NCBI GenBank assembly: GCA_959347315.1
Contig: OY365810.1
Coordinates: 14,191,961-14,255,960 of the forward strand
From: Bimastos eiseni
Lineage: Eukaryota > Annelida > Clitellata > Crassiclitellata > Lumbricidae
Reading direction: 5' to 3'
DNA: 64,000 bases
This document shows, piece by piece, positions 20,302 through 31,536 of the stretch. The translations under genes and the position numbers were made by a program. The notes under the pieces were generated by a model. The model was given only the letters and a program-made list of their open reading frames with translations. It was not told the origin of the DNA and did not search any database. The stretch's first letter is position 1; each line of letters starts with the position of its first letter.

Positions 20302-23300
20302 GGGGCCGTCCATAAAGTACGTCACGCTATTTTTGACCATTTTTAACCCCCCCCCTCCTCTCCATCACAAACTGTCACAAATCTCGGACCCCCCTAAAGT
20401 ACGTCACAATTTCGAAAAAAATTTTTTTTAATTAACACCTAATTAAAATTTAATCTAAAACACACTTTACTATTAAACTGTATTAAAATATAAAATTTCC
20501 ACTTAAAAGAACTATCACATTATTAAAATGACTTAGTAGAATAGTCAATTGTCAACAGTTGTCACAGTTATTCATTGAAGCAGTAACTCAATCTAGATTG
20601 AATTTGAAAACAAAAATTGCAAAAATTAGACTAGACAATTATATAATACACATCATTTATCTGCTGCCTTTTCATTTACAATAGGTGAGGTCAAGTTTTA
20701 GATAATCTTCCGATTATGCAATCTTTTTACACAGGATAAGAAGTAGATTAGCGAAACTTGACATCACCCAGTGATTAAATAATAAAAAGGAAACAAAAGA
20801 ATTTGACTAAAAGAAGACTAGATTGACAAATTATGTGACAAACTCTTATGCTATATTGAATCTGTTTATTTTGGGCCTGTGAATTATGTTTAATTCAAAA
20901 ATATTCACAAGACATCATCCATCCATGGTGAAGTGAAGTGTTCATCCATAGTTACGACTGGCATCAATCTTTCACCATCATCGTTTCCTGGAAGGATATT
21001 TGCAGACAGATCAACTTCATCCTCATCTAGCCACTCAACATCCTCTGAATGTGCATTTTCTCTTCTGGCAATAACTGCCATGAGTTCTCTTTGCCTTCTA
21101 GCAGCGATTCTCAAAGGACGGATGCGTTTTATCTGAGTTGATTCTGGAACAGTTTGTGTTGGCACATTCTCCCGACCCCGAGCTCTGTGTTGTCCTGCAT
21201 GTTTCTTCAACATTGTTGTGAGGCAAAGTATAAGTGACATACTTTGCAAATTCGATCAAGTAAGCTGGTCTGCAAAGATGGACAATAAAGATCATATGGT
21301 TGTACTTTGAAAACTCCTGTTGATCTCGGCATAATGTCATCAAATTTGAGAGTTTGTGCCACAAACAATGAAGGAAATTTATGAGAATCTGCATCTGCTC
21401 TTTCTGAAGCTTTGAGTCTATCAGTTGTTTGGTTGATTGGGATTGGAGGAGGAAAGAATCTCGAAGGTAAAACATTGAAATATGAGCTTCATACTTTGTC
21501 GCAACATTTTATGTCCTGACATTTCACAATTTGAGTGAAATATTGGCTGGTGCGAATATGATTGTCAAACCATTCCTGATCCTTCGATATCAGTCCTGCT
21601 GCATCCAATTCAGATTTATCAGAGTTGATATATTCTGCAACTGTTGGAAATTGATCAACAATCACATGTGACCAGATTTCAGCCAACGTTTCACCTGCAA
21701 ACTTGACGTTTTTTCTTTCCAGATCCTCATTGATTGTTCTGCCCTGCGAATCAAGGTGACCGCCATAATGTTCATGTGGCAATATGACACCAGACAGTTC
21801 TCTGCTCAACGGAGCCATTCGACGTTCCACGCGATTAAAAGCACTTCTTCCCCGTGCATTGGTTGCAATGAATAAGGCATCTAGATTATTTTTAGCGAAG
21901 TGATGGATTGCAATGTCAATGACTTTTTGATAGCGAGGATTTTCGTCTGGCCCTTCATCCACTGTAAACACAACAATAGGCTTGATCACCTTGTCTCTTT
22001 CATCTCTTGTTATTGCATCAAATTCATCCAAATCCAATAGTCTTTCAAAGTCTAAGCCATGAGCAAAAGCAGAAGATGACGAATGCTTCCCTGATCGTAT
22101 TGCAATGTATGTTGGACCCGAATAGCTTACAACTTCCGGTTTTCCTATGCCATCTTTTTCAATGCGAATTCCAGCATAAACTGATGGAATAAGTTTGTGT
22201 TTGACTGCAACAACCCAATCATGGTCTGGTAAACTGATTCGATATTCCACATGCATGAGCAATGGTGCCTGTTTATTCGCTGCAGTCAATCCTATTGGAA
22301 CTCGTGCTTTATCATCCTGGCTAATGAAGCATACTTCGTTAGGTCCGAGCACTGATGATAATTCTTCTAAATGTCTCAATGTGGCTGTGCAGAACTTTCC
22401 ATCGATGTGTTTGGAGTGGGAATCGTTCTGAGATCGGATTAGCTTGACTGGTACTGTGGAAACGTGTCTTTTCCATTCTAATGTCGAACTTCGTCTTGGC
22501 AACAATCGAGTGTAAACGGTGCTCCGGCTGACATGGAATCCATCAGTGTTAAGTTGCTCAGTCAATTGGTCTAATGTTCTAATACTCCTGTTTATGTCAC
22601 TTTGTCGTTTTTCATGTGCAGCCGACCCATGTAAAGCGATGTCGACAATTGCTTTGAGAAACAATGGTTGATCAATTTCTATTGCAGGACGACCAGTTTT
22701 TTCTCTTATTTTCAAAGCATTGCTGAGTTCAGGGTTCTCTGCACATATCCTTGCCAATGTTTCTTTCTTTCTCAACCTGGTTTTTTGCTGTCTTTCTTGT
22801 TCCCTTTGTTTCTTACTCAATTCCTTCTCCAATTCATCTACTTTTCTCTTCTTTTCCAACAGTTCTGTTTCTTGATCTTTTGTGATAAGACCACTGTCTT
22901 TTCTTTTATATAATCCAACCATGTCGCTTTTTATCAAATCAATTTCAACTTTAAGTTCATCTTGAACTTTTGTTTTATATTTTCCGACATCTTCAGTCTT
23001 GGATGTAGTGGATGTAGATGGATTGCTTTCAACACTTCCACATGCATGTTCCTCGACAAGTGATGATTTTGTTGGAACGTCTGGCACAGTTGATGTTTGA
23101 AGCAAAGCGTCTGGTTTCAATGCTTGTTTCGCCCAGAAAGTCATTAACGTTCCTTTTTTCTGCTTTGCAATTGCATCATAATCTTTTTAAAGTGATTCTA
23201 CTTACTCAAATACATTATCATCAGACTTTATTCTTTTCCATATCTCATTAACTTCTTTTTGGCAATCTGCTTTACTCGTGGTTAAGTGTGCTTTAACATA

Positions 23301-23889
23301 AGCATTATAAAGTGATGTATACAAGTTTCCTTTCTCCATCCTCACACGAGATTTTTCAAATATAAACTGAACAATAGCAATTAATATCTGAAAGTAAATA
23401 TTATCAAAGAAAATTTATATTAATGATTACAATAGCATCAAGTATTTGTAATATATTATAAGTAGTTTTTAATTTTATATTAATATATATTATATTAATA
23501 CTTTGTTTTTTTCATAACACCCTCGTAACAACCCGCGAGCCCTTGGCCTCAGGCTTTTATGACTCTACGGTTGTTACAGCGGGCAGTATGAATATTTATC
23601 CATGTGTTAACCTCTAATAAAAACGAAATTATAATTTAGATTTTCTTTCACCCCTTTACTAACTAAAAAATGGAACAGTCCAAATTCAAATGTTTCACAA
23701 AATTTGTCAAAATTATTTTTAAAGCTATTAAATTCTACTAAAAAAATAAAAAATAAATTAGAAATAAAATTTAAAAAACTAAATGTGTGACGTCACACAT
23801 GGCCTGACCCCCCTCCCCTCTGTCACAAACTGTCACACTTTCTTACACCCCCTCCCCCCTGGAGCGTGACGTACTTTATGGACGGCCCC
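20302..23889 (-). mobile_element. 3.6-kb DNA transposon, superfamily not assigned
   Basis: The terminal inverted repeats start GGGGCCGTCCATAAAGTACG and continue CACGCT, with more than 25 matching bases. A 3-bp TTG occurs on both sides (20299-20301, 23890-23892) and may be the target duplication. C-rich subterminal blocks containing CACAAACTGTCACA occur at both ends. The interior encodes one decayed transposase on the - strand. A 0.35-kb derivative lies at 43853-44198. I could not match it with confidence to a named superfamily. Confidence 0.85.
20905..23339 (-). pseudogene. Decayed DDE/zinc-finger transposase
   Basis: The main open stretch is 551 codons (23144 down to 21489). It has a coiled coil at about 55-130, a helix-turn-helix-like GFHVSRSTVYTRL near 202-214, and a plausible catalytic triad: D277 or D278 (SQDDKA), D396 (VDEGPDENPR) and E440 (VERRMAPLS). 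An in-frame TGA at 21489-21491, probably a decayed CGA arginine codon, is followed in the same frame by about 90 more codons. A one-base deletion near 21213-21220 then splits a C2H2 finger (RICKVCHLYFAS, then TMLKKHAGQHR). After it an acidic tail runs to 20905. Upstream, the frame continues to a likely start at 23339 (MEKGNLYTSLYNAYVKAH) but crosses two stops near 23181-23200. Few lesions suggest recent death of the copy. Confidence 0.8.
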
Positions 23890-26030
23890 TTGTATAGATC
23901 TGGAGACCTCTGCAGACCCAGTCACTGTCTCAGTTTCTAACTCAACACTACGATGAACCCACGTGTCATAATTTTGCACATCCAGTGTTTCAGATAATGC
24001 ATATCGTAAGTAGGCCTACTTGATTTATCTAACTGCGTCATTCTGATTATCGTGAAGATAACGACGGGTCAGGGCCATTGCTAGTATGGCCTTGAAATGC
24101 TTGAATTATATGAACTTGCATACAATCATAATATGAAAACTTGAAAAGCACTAGGCCTATTGAAAGTCTTGGAGCCAGGTCAATTCATTTCGAGTTTCGA
24201 AGTAGCGGTGCTCCCAGCCGAACATCATATTATACATAAACTTAGGCCTATCTATAGAATTCCTAGCGTAGACGGCGTGCTGATCCAAAGGGATTAATTT
24301 CAGATGAATGTCTAGAATGCTCAAACTTGACATTGACCTTTTCTCTTGTTTGCCTATTATGATGTCCCTAATATCAGATTCACCAGGCCACGCAGAGGGA
24401 TTGGAGAAGTCGTTGTATTTGAACTAGAATCGTGGGTCTCGCAAAACTAAATTTTTTTATCAACCTGCATAGAGGAAATTCCGAGAAGGAACCACCGTAA
24501 AATATGCTGATCTTCGGACACGACCAGCGTCACAAGTTTACAACACACAGCGCTATTACATAATATTCAATATGTAGTAGCCTGTGGCGGAAGTTTACAA
24601 AATCTGTTTGAAATCGATGGTAATATTACTCGGTCCAGAGGCTATGCACACGACGCCAGCTGTCAGTTGGTAATTGCGCGTGTAGGCCTATTCGTGGCTC
24701 GTCATGCACTTGTGACTCTTTCGGCCTATTTCTCTTTATTTTACTGATGAAATAAGTAGGCCTATAATCGTGCGTGATGACATCACCATTTTCTCTTTAG
24801 TCGTGGCTGGGCTGGGAGGCTACTGCGTAGGTTCTTTGAGAGGCGCTATATAAATGAACATAATTTTATACGCTAAATAAATATAGTATTAGACTCTTAG
24901 TAGACTATAGGTGAATAATGTATATTGGTCGGATTTGGTCCTTGCCTATAGTCCAAATGCGCAATGCAAATGTTCAATTACATTACATTACATAAGGAAT
25001 CAAATTACACAAAAATTCAGGTATGACAGGCATCTGATAATTAGGAGACAATGATAAAGTTGGAAAAGTATAGCCTAGCTGTTCAAGGCAAAATAATATA
25101 TTAATGCATATCGATTACCGAGGAGCCTTAGGCCCTAAAGGAGGAAGTTCTGACTTCTCTTAAGGAATAACGAGCTAACGACGTCTAGATTGCCAGTGGA
25201 CTATCCTACCCCAGAGGCGGCGATTTTGTCTGATAGCACGGAGTAACGGAGTAAAAATTTATTCGCGTGTGAGAACGAAATTTTTTCTGGACCTCATCCT
25301 TGGAAAGTTGGAGGGGTTTCCCCTTCAATTCTCTGATCCGTCTTGTCTCTGTAGGCCACCAGACCCACGAAACGACGATAGTTACCAGAAGCGACGAACT
25401 CGATTGACAGATGGTGGGACACCCATCAGAGGGATGGGTCGAAGTGGAAGGGAGGGAACAAACGTATAGCGCCTCCCCTTATCTTAAACGGTGATCGAGG
25501 GAGACTTTTCCCGTTGACCTCACCCCCGGATCGCAGCATCTGATAGGTACAGTGTTAAGAAGGTTTACGAATACAAGATCTGGATGGGTTTCGAATGAGT
25601 TCTAGCATGGAGATAAGTGTTGTAGCCTTGTATAGGCCATACCACGTGTACGTCTACGCCTATACCTCAGAGTTAAAGAATAACGTCCGAGTATTTCGCA
25701 GTCTGTTTGTTGTTGTCGCTCTTTAGAAATGAATTATCTGGTACATGAAAATGTATGTAATACTTTGGTCGTCGCAGCGTAATTTAGGCCTACTTTAGTC
25801 GAGAAAACGGTCGCCAAGCATGGCAGACGGGTCCATAAAGAGTCAAGGACCTCTCTAGATAGGTTTTATAGATGTTCAGACTCCTAGTTAATAGGCCATG
25901 GCCCACTTCTGTACTGCAGGAATATGCATCGAGCCACTTGTACCGTTGTAACTTGTAAGCGTGTATGTAATGCGCGCATTCGCGTGTGTTTGTATGCATG
26001 CATAATCATATGTGTTTGCATGTTTAGGCC
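23890..26030. other. Intergenic; gag-like repeat copy inside
   Basis: No gene is recognised. About 25278-25395 on the - strand repeats the gag-like block seen at 17389-17505. A short GGCGCTATATAAATGAA at about 24843-24859 resembles the 3' tails of L2-like LINEs or their SINEs. TAGGCCTA octamers are frequent (24011, 24243, 24683, 24757, 25785). Confidence 0.45.
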
Positions 26031-26038
26031 TATGCATG

Positions 26039-26224
26039 TAGTCCCGGATTACCCATTAGGCAGAGTAGGCAACTGCCTATGGGCCCCGCGACTTTTAGGG
26101 GCCCCATGAGACCGTGACGAAAGAATTTTTTACTTACTTACTTACTTATTCTTAAGAATAGAGGCACGTGACGCCCCAAAAGTTTCACTGCCTATGGGCC
26201 TCCACGGTGCTTAATCCGCCACTG
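26039..26224. mobile_element. hAT MITE with perfect 8-bp duplication
   Basis: The 186-bp element lies between TATGCATG at 26031-26038 and TATGCATG at 26225-26232. The ends are TAGTCCCGGATTACC and, inverted, CAGTGGCGGATTAAG. The subterminal motif CTGCCTATGGGCC recurs on both sides. A short CTTA repeat lies inside. Confidence 0.85.
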
Positions 26225-26316
26225 TATGCATGTGTATTTATATGTATGCAAATCCCATGTATGCATGCATGTTTGCATGTAGACATGCAGGCCAATGTAT
26301 AGGCTATAAAATTATG

Positions 26317-26870
26317 TCTTTACCTGCAAGGAAGAAAAGCATATAACTATAATGTATATTCCTCAAACACTTTTGATCCATTCGACCGATCGCTCCCAAA
26401 TTTTACACGAATGCGTCTTAGCAGCCGAGGAAAATCATAGGGGGTTCGCGATCCAAAAATCTTAACCCTTCCGATCATTTAGAACGATCATTTAAACGAA
26501 TTCAGAAAATATGCCACAGCATTTCAAAACACAGACGATCCGCCGTGGGCGGTAAGTAACAGTATAGGGCCTTTAACAGCCACACAAACTTTAATCAACT
26601 CGAGCGATTGCTCCCAAATTTTACATGAATATTTTTTGCCGCCGACAAAAAATTTTTTTAAAATGTGCTTCAACCGAGGTGTAGACGACGTCCTTACGAT
26701 CGAGATGGCAAACATTGCGATGCGCCTTAGGCCTATACGCGATGAGTGATAAGTGATTCGCTAAAAATGTGGTTTAACCAGCATGTGGAAGCAATGTTCG
26801 ACACATTTTCAGAATTGTAAGGAGTCCCGTACATTATTTCGACCCGGGCAAAGCCGGGTTATTCAGCCAA
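26317..26870 (+). mobile_element. Non-autonomous Helitron, copy 1
   Basis: The 5' end is TCTTTACCTGCAAGGAAGAA. The 3' end has the hairpin ACCCGGGCAAAGCCGGGT (26842-26859) followed by TATTCAGCCAA and a T, close to the Helitron CTRR terminus. There is no target-site duplication. The interior (GCTCCCAAATTTTACA, AGGGGGTTCGCGATC) is shared with the copy at 33200-33716 and partly duplicated within the element. There is no Rep/helicase coding. Confidence 0.8.
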
Positions 26871-27008
26871 TATTTGCATCAAATGCGTGCTACGGATCGA
26901 CCTCTTAAAGGCGTGTGATCAAGACACTCATGCGCTGCATGGAGAGGTTAGCAGCAGTAACCGGGTCAACATACATAAACAAATAGCCTACTGTTGTCTT
27001 TCTATAGC

Positions 27009-27196
27009 CAGAGTCGCAACTATAGGGTGCTAGGAGCACCTCCTGGATGACAAAGTTGACCCACACAATTGATTCCAATCCGATGAGTTTTTTCTTTTTC
27101 GAAGGATGGTTAGGGGTGCAATCAGTGCGCCACTTATTCACGCCTTCGACGTTTCCAGTATGAGCACCCCCGGAAAATTTCCTGGTTGCGCCACTG
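27009..27196. mobile_element. hAT MITE with perfect 8-bp duplication
   Basis: The 188-bp element is flanked by TCTATAGC at 27001-27008 and 27197-27204. The ends are CAGAGTCGCAACTATAGGG and, inverted, CAGTGGCGCAACCAGG. GGGTGCT-type motifs lie just inside both ends. Confidence 0.85.
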
Positions 27197-27204
27197 TCTA
27201 TAGC

Positions 27205-28258
27205 GACCCTGAGTGTGACTTCTACCCCTTCGACCATGTTAATTTTCAAGTGAATTTATTGAGAGAGATCTCCACAGTCGCCACACGTTTTAATGGTTGC
27301 GACGCCATTTAAGATTCTGTGAGGCAGGCTTAGAAAAAAAACGACACATCTAGCATAGAAGGCCTACAGTGTTCTCGTTCGACGTTTGAAGCATACATAG
27401 GCCTACGTACAGAGACCGAGAAACATACGGAGACAGTGAAACAGACACACACACACACACAAATCCACCAGAGACCATTGACGCCTAGCGACCGTATACA
27501 CTCCGAGCTGCTGGACCTAGATTTTGAACTCTCGCCCTATATAGTAGGTCGTTCAGCTCAGTCACCGGTCGTTCAGCCTACCTTTTCAAAACTGCTTGTC
27601 TACCACCATAGGCTGCGTGACTGCGTTGTATCTGAGCTTCTGGAAATGGAACTGATAGGCCCTGGCGGTTTGGTATGGGTGAGATTCAATTCTCTTAAAT
27701 AAAGCACGTACGTAGGTAGGCATATGCACGTAAGGCACATAGGCCTACAAGGCTCTACATAGGTGTCGGTATGCGAAGCGTATTTTTTCAACTGAGAGGT
27801 CGGGGGTTCAAACTTTAGCCAGAACATAAAGGCTAGAATTCCTGTTCCACTTTCCACTTACACAGTGTAGCAAGATGAACCTAATAGGTTCATTGGCCGA
27901 TTGTACAATGTGTACATAGGCCTATTATAGGCCCACTACTGATAATGGGGGAGTTACGGACGTCGATGGAAGTCAAATGGCCACCCGCCTTCACGTAGGT
28001 CCTGCGTGTTCAGAAAGATGCAATTGATAGCTTAAAAAATACTTCACGATATTATGATAAAAAGTCGCAATTGATTTCATACAGCTTTCCGATGTGACTT
28101 AGGCCTACTTAGTTTCTTGGTTACTTAGGAGGCTCTGACTCCGGATTCTGGAGTGAAGCATTCAATGCGTCCCCATTGTCCTCTCTGGCTTTCAATCCAG
28201 TAGGCGTACGCCTATAAATAGCCTATACAGCTCGATATTGTAATTCGTTTTCTAGGTG
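27205..28258. other. Intergenic; possible SINE head
   Basis: No gene is recognised. At about 27762-27815 a segment ending GAGGTCGGGGGTTCAAAC looks like a tRNA T-arm with box B and could be the head of an unrelated tRNA-derived SINE. A (CA) run lies near 27445. Otherwise nothing identifiable. Confidence 0.35.
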
Positions 28259-28266
28259 CTGTAGAG

Positions 28267-30900
28267 CAGCGGTTCCCAACCTTTTTTTTTGTTGTACCCC
28301 CAAACTAAAATTTTATTTGGGTGGGTACCCCATCAGAAAAATACTTTTCAAAACGTTTTTTAGTTACTTGACAACTTTTAGTTAATTGGTTCTATCCTCC
28401 TATATATTAAAGAAATCCTATATTCATAAGTTGATATCATATGAATTTTGCTAAATATATTATAATTATATTGAAATTATTATTGTTGCACACAAATAAA
28501 ATCAGTTTAATTGAAAATTTTGTTATTTTATTTTTAATATTTTCGAATAGCATGCAAATAGCCGCTAACTAATCAGTCAAATGGAAGTTTAATCATTTTA
28601 ATGCGAGCACTGGGCTTGCTTGGATTTGCACAAGTCTGCAATATCAGGCTTTATTAATGTCAATTTTAGACGTAAGTCTGGCTCAAGTTCAAGTTTCGAT
28701 CTGTATTTGTTTTTAATTGCAAGCATTGCAGAAAATCCAGTTTCACAGAGATATGACGTACTGAAAGGGATCAAACATTTCAAAGCTCTGTCGGAAATCA
28801 ATCCATATTCTGCTCTTCTTTTAAGCCAAAAATCACTCAAAAAGTCCTTGTTGAATTCGCTTTTTAATCCACCATCATATGAAAGTTCAATGAATTGATC
28901 TCTTTCCTGGACAGAAAAATCAGCTGGCAGTGCAACTTCGGAAAAAGGATTTCGTATCCAACTCTTGTCATCAAACTGGTCAGGAAAGTTGGTCTGAAAA
29001 TTTGAAATTAATTGAGAACAATGTTTCTTAATATCTTCAACCATGTCAGGATGCAGTCGAAGTTCGTTCTCTGTCAAGAAAGTTTGCAGTGATTGAAATG
29101 CAGTTACTTTAAGTTGTTCAACATCTGACAACATGAACTGAAGCTTCTTAATTGTTGCATTTATTTTGTCAGCCACAACGAATGGAGTTATATTTCGTCC
29201 TTGCATGCTAGAATTTAACTCGTTCAGTTTACCAAAAATGTCTGCTAAATACGCCAACCTCATTAACCATAACTCATTGAGAAATAAATCAGCTGTTTGA
29301 AATTCACTGTCTGTGAGAAATATTTGAACTTCTGAGCGAAGTTCAAAAAGTCGAGATAACACTTTTCCACGTGACAGCCATCTTACTTCTGTGTGCAAAA
29401 GAAGCTTTTTATGGTCACTCCCCATTTCATTGCACATTATTGAAAACAATCGAGAGTTGAGAGCCCGAGCTTTTATAAAATTAACAACTTTTACAGATTG
29501 GTCCAAAACAGTTTTTAAACTGGTGGGCATGGCTTTGGTAGCAAGAGCTTCACGGTGGATACTGCAATGTGTGAACTTTGCTTGTGGTGCAACTTGTTTA
29601 ATTTGTGTTAAAACTCCCCCGTGTTTGCCAGTCATCGCAGATGCACCGTCGGAACAAACACCAACACAATTTTGCCAATTTATTTCATTCGAAGTCATGA
29701 AATCATCAACTTTCTTAAATATTTCTGTCGCTGTTGTCCGCCCAGATAAAGGCTCACAAAACAAAAATTCTTCTTCAACTGACTGTTCAAATTCATACCT
29801 GACATACATCATAAGCTGTGCAAAATTTGTAACGTCGGTGCTTTCATCCAGCTGAATTGCAAAATATTTGCTTTGCTTGATTCTTTTAATAAGAATTGTT
29901 TTTACTTGTGATGCTAAATCATGAATTCTTCGAGAAACCGTATTGTCTGACAAGGGAACGACATCAAGTTTTTTGGCAGCAGCTTGTCCTAGAATGGATG
30001 ACACAATATCTTTAGCTGCAGGCAATATAAGACTCTCCCCAATAGTGTGTGGTTTCCCAGTTTTAGCAATTCTCAGGCTTACCAAATAAGACGCCGTTAA
30101 AGCTTGTGAGTTAGCCGTTGTGAATGATTTTAATGTGCTCTTACCGTGTTTCAATTCAACTTTTTTTTTTTTAAATTCGAGTGGTTTATCTTTGAGATGA
30201 GCATGTTTTGTATTGAAGTGACGTTGAAGTAATGAAGGCTTCATCGAATGATTTGATAATTTTTCATTACATATGACACACTGGGGTTTCGGTTCTTTTT
30301 CTTCACCACACCATGAGAATCCAAAAGACAAATAATTCTCATCATATCGCCTAACCTTCCTAAGTTTTTGATTTTCCTCATCGGAGTCTGAATCTGCACG
30401 GACGTTTGCAGTGACTGTCTCTGTTGTTTCGCTGCTTACTGTAGCGATGTCAGAGGATAACTTTCTTTTTAATGGTTGTTGTTTGAGCCATCTATCCATG
30501 GTATTTAATTTATTTATTTTACAATATTTTTTTCTATAATTTGACAGTTTAAAACTTTAAATCTAAAATTCTATATTGTTTCTTATTTAATTTTTAATTA
30601 TTTATTTAATTTAAATCCATGACGAAGCTGTGACGTTATTTTGTGAAAAACCTAGAATAGCTAAACAAGAATTAAAATGTTAACGAGAAAGTATTTATTT
30701 TATTTATATGTATCATGAAACTGTGACGTAATTTTATGAAAAACATAGAATAGCTAAACATGGATTAAAATAATAGCAAGAAAGTATTTGTTTTATCTGT
30801 TTTTGCAAAAATATTTTTTTATAATATTTTTTCTTGCGTACCCCTTGGCAACAGCTGGCGTACCCCTAGGGGTACGCGTACCACCGGTTGAAAACCGCTG
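28267..30900 (-). mobile_element. Complete, apparently autonomous hAT transposon
   Basis: The 2,634-bp element is bounded by the exact duplication CTGTAGAG (28259-28266 and 30901-30908). The inverted ends are CAGCGGTTCCCAACC and CAGCGGTTTTCAACC, with GGTACGC/GTACCCC motifs inside. It carries one intact 633-codon transposase and no other gene. A perfect duplication and intact frame indicate a recent insertion. It lies about 0.6 kb upstream of the short Mondo start codon. Confidence 0.93.
28598..30499 (-). CDS. hAT transposase, ZBED5/SCAND3-like, intact
   Basis: A 633-residue cut-and-paste transposase. It would bind the element's ends and catalyse excision and reinsertion in the nucleus. A BED-type zinc finger is visible as C74, C77, H94, H99 (CVICNEK...RHFNTKH). 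The RNase-H-like core has D218 (QLDEST), D284 (CSDGASAMTG) and E586 in the C-terminal dimerisation block (SYLCETGFSAM). CSIHREAL and HTEVRWLSRG are typical of the ZBED5/SCAND3 branch. The N-terminus MDRWLKQQPLKRKL is also typical. The frame is uninterrupted from ATG to stop, so it may be functional. ZBED5-type genes are domesticated relatives, but the terminal repeats and 8-bp duplication here show a transposon copy. Confidence 0.95.
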   Translation of the reverse strand: MDRWLKQQPLKRKLSSDIATVSSETTETVTANVRADSDSDEENQKLRKVRRYDENYLSFGFSWCGEEKEPKPQCVICNEKLSNHSMKPSLLQRHFNTKHAHLKDKPLEFKKKKVELKHGKSTLKSFTTANSQALTASYLVSLRIAKTGKPHTIGESLILPAAKDIVSSILGQAAAKKLDVVPLSDNTVSRRIHDLASQVKTILIKRIKQSKYFAIQLDESTDVTNFAQLMMYVRYEFEQSVEEEFLFCEPLSGRTTATEIFKKVDDFMTSNEINWQNCVGVCSDGASAMTGKHGGVLTQIKQVAPQAKFTHCSIHREALATKAMPTSLKTVLDQSVKVVNFIKARALNSRLFSIMCNEMGSDHKKLLLHTEVRWLSRGKVLSRLFELRSEVQIFLTDSEFQTADLFLNELWLMRLAYLADIFGKLNELNSSMQGRNITPFVVADKINATIKKLQFMLSDVEQLKVTAFQSLQTFLTENELRLHPDMVEDIKKHCSQLISNFQTNFPDQFDDKSWIRNPFSEVALPADFSVQERDQFIELSYDGGLKSEFNKDFLSDFWLKRRAEYGLISDRALKCLIPFSTSYLCETGFSAMLAIKNKYRSKLELEPDLRLKLTLIKPDIADLCKSKQAQCSH

Positions 30901-31413
30901 CTGTAGAGCCTACAATAACTAGATCTGAAGCTCATTGCTTCTTACTTAAAGACCAACGGACGCTTTTGGATTCTGTATCATACAGCTGAGACTTGGTTAA
31001 TATTGAATTATGAGATGGGCTGTTATTAGCAACATAAAAATTGGGTCATCGTCAATTAGTTCAAGGAACTCTATCGGATTCGATCGAGTCCCATATGTTG
31101 TAGTTCATTGTTTGAACAGTTTCCACTGCTTAGACCTAAGTGGGCGTACGTTATAGCTGCAGACAGACCATTCACCTATTCTTAGCTACAGACTACCGAA
31201 TGGCGTTTTCAGGCCTTCGAGCTATGAAGTGACAGTCAGTCAGCCTAGCTGCATAAGTTGCATAAAAACGGACATCTCTATCAATCGGCAATTTTCAACG
31301 TGACAAGACCCAACACTCGATTTGCAGATAGACCTAATTATTTACGGTGCTTACTGTTTATAAAATTGACGTCATGCGCACCGAACGTTGCTGCTGCGCA
31401 CCGTTTTACGGTC

Positions 31414-31426
31414 AGGTCAAAGGTCG
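31414..31426 (+). promoter_or_regulatory. DR1 nuclear-receptor-type element
   Basis: AGGTCA, one spacer base, AGGTCG: a direct repeat with 1-bp spacing, the class bound by HNF4 and RXR heterodimers in other animals. It lies 111 bp upstream of the Mondo start codon, where a promoter is expected. A 13-bp match can occur by chance. Confidence 0.45.
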
Positions 31427-31536
31427 ATGAGCCTGTCTCGCGCTGGGAACTATGGGCCATGTACTCGTGGCTGCTGGGAAATACATATTGCTCAGATAAA
31501 TGTCGACTGCCGAAAGGGTAACAAGGTGATCTGAAG

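Noticed and set aside
20905..21475. Two small - strand genes downstream of the 551-codon frame
   Set aside because: Read in the right frames they are the C-terminus of the same transposase, separated from it by one stop and one frameshift.
31258..31521. 87-codon frame just before the Mondo start
   Set aside because: It ends at the in-frame TAA before the ATG and shows no family similarity. More likely promoter or leader.
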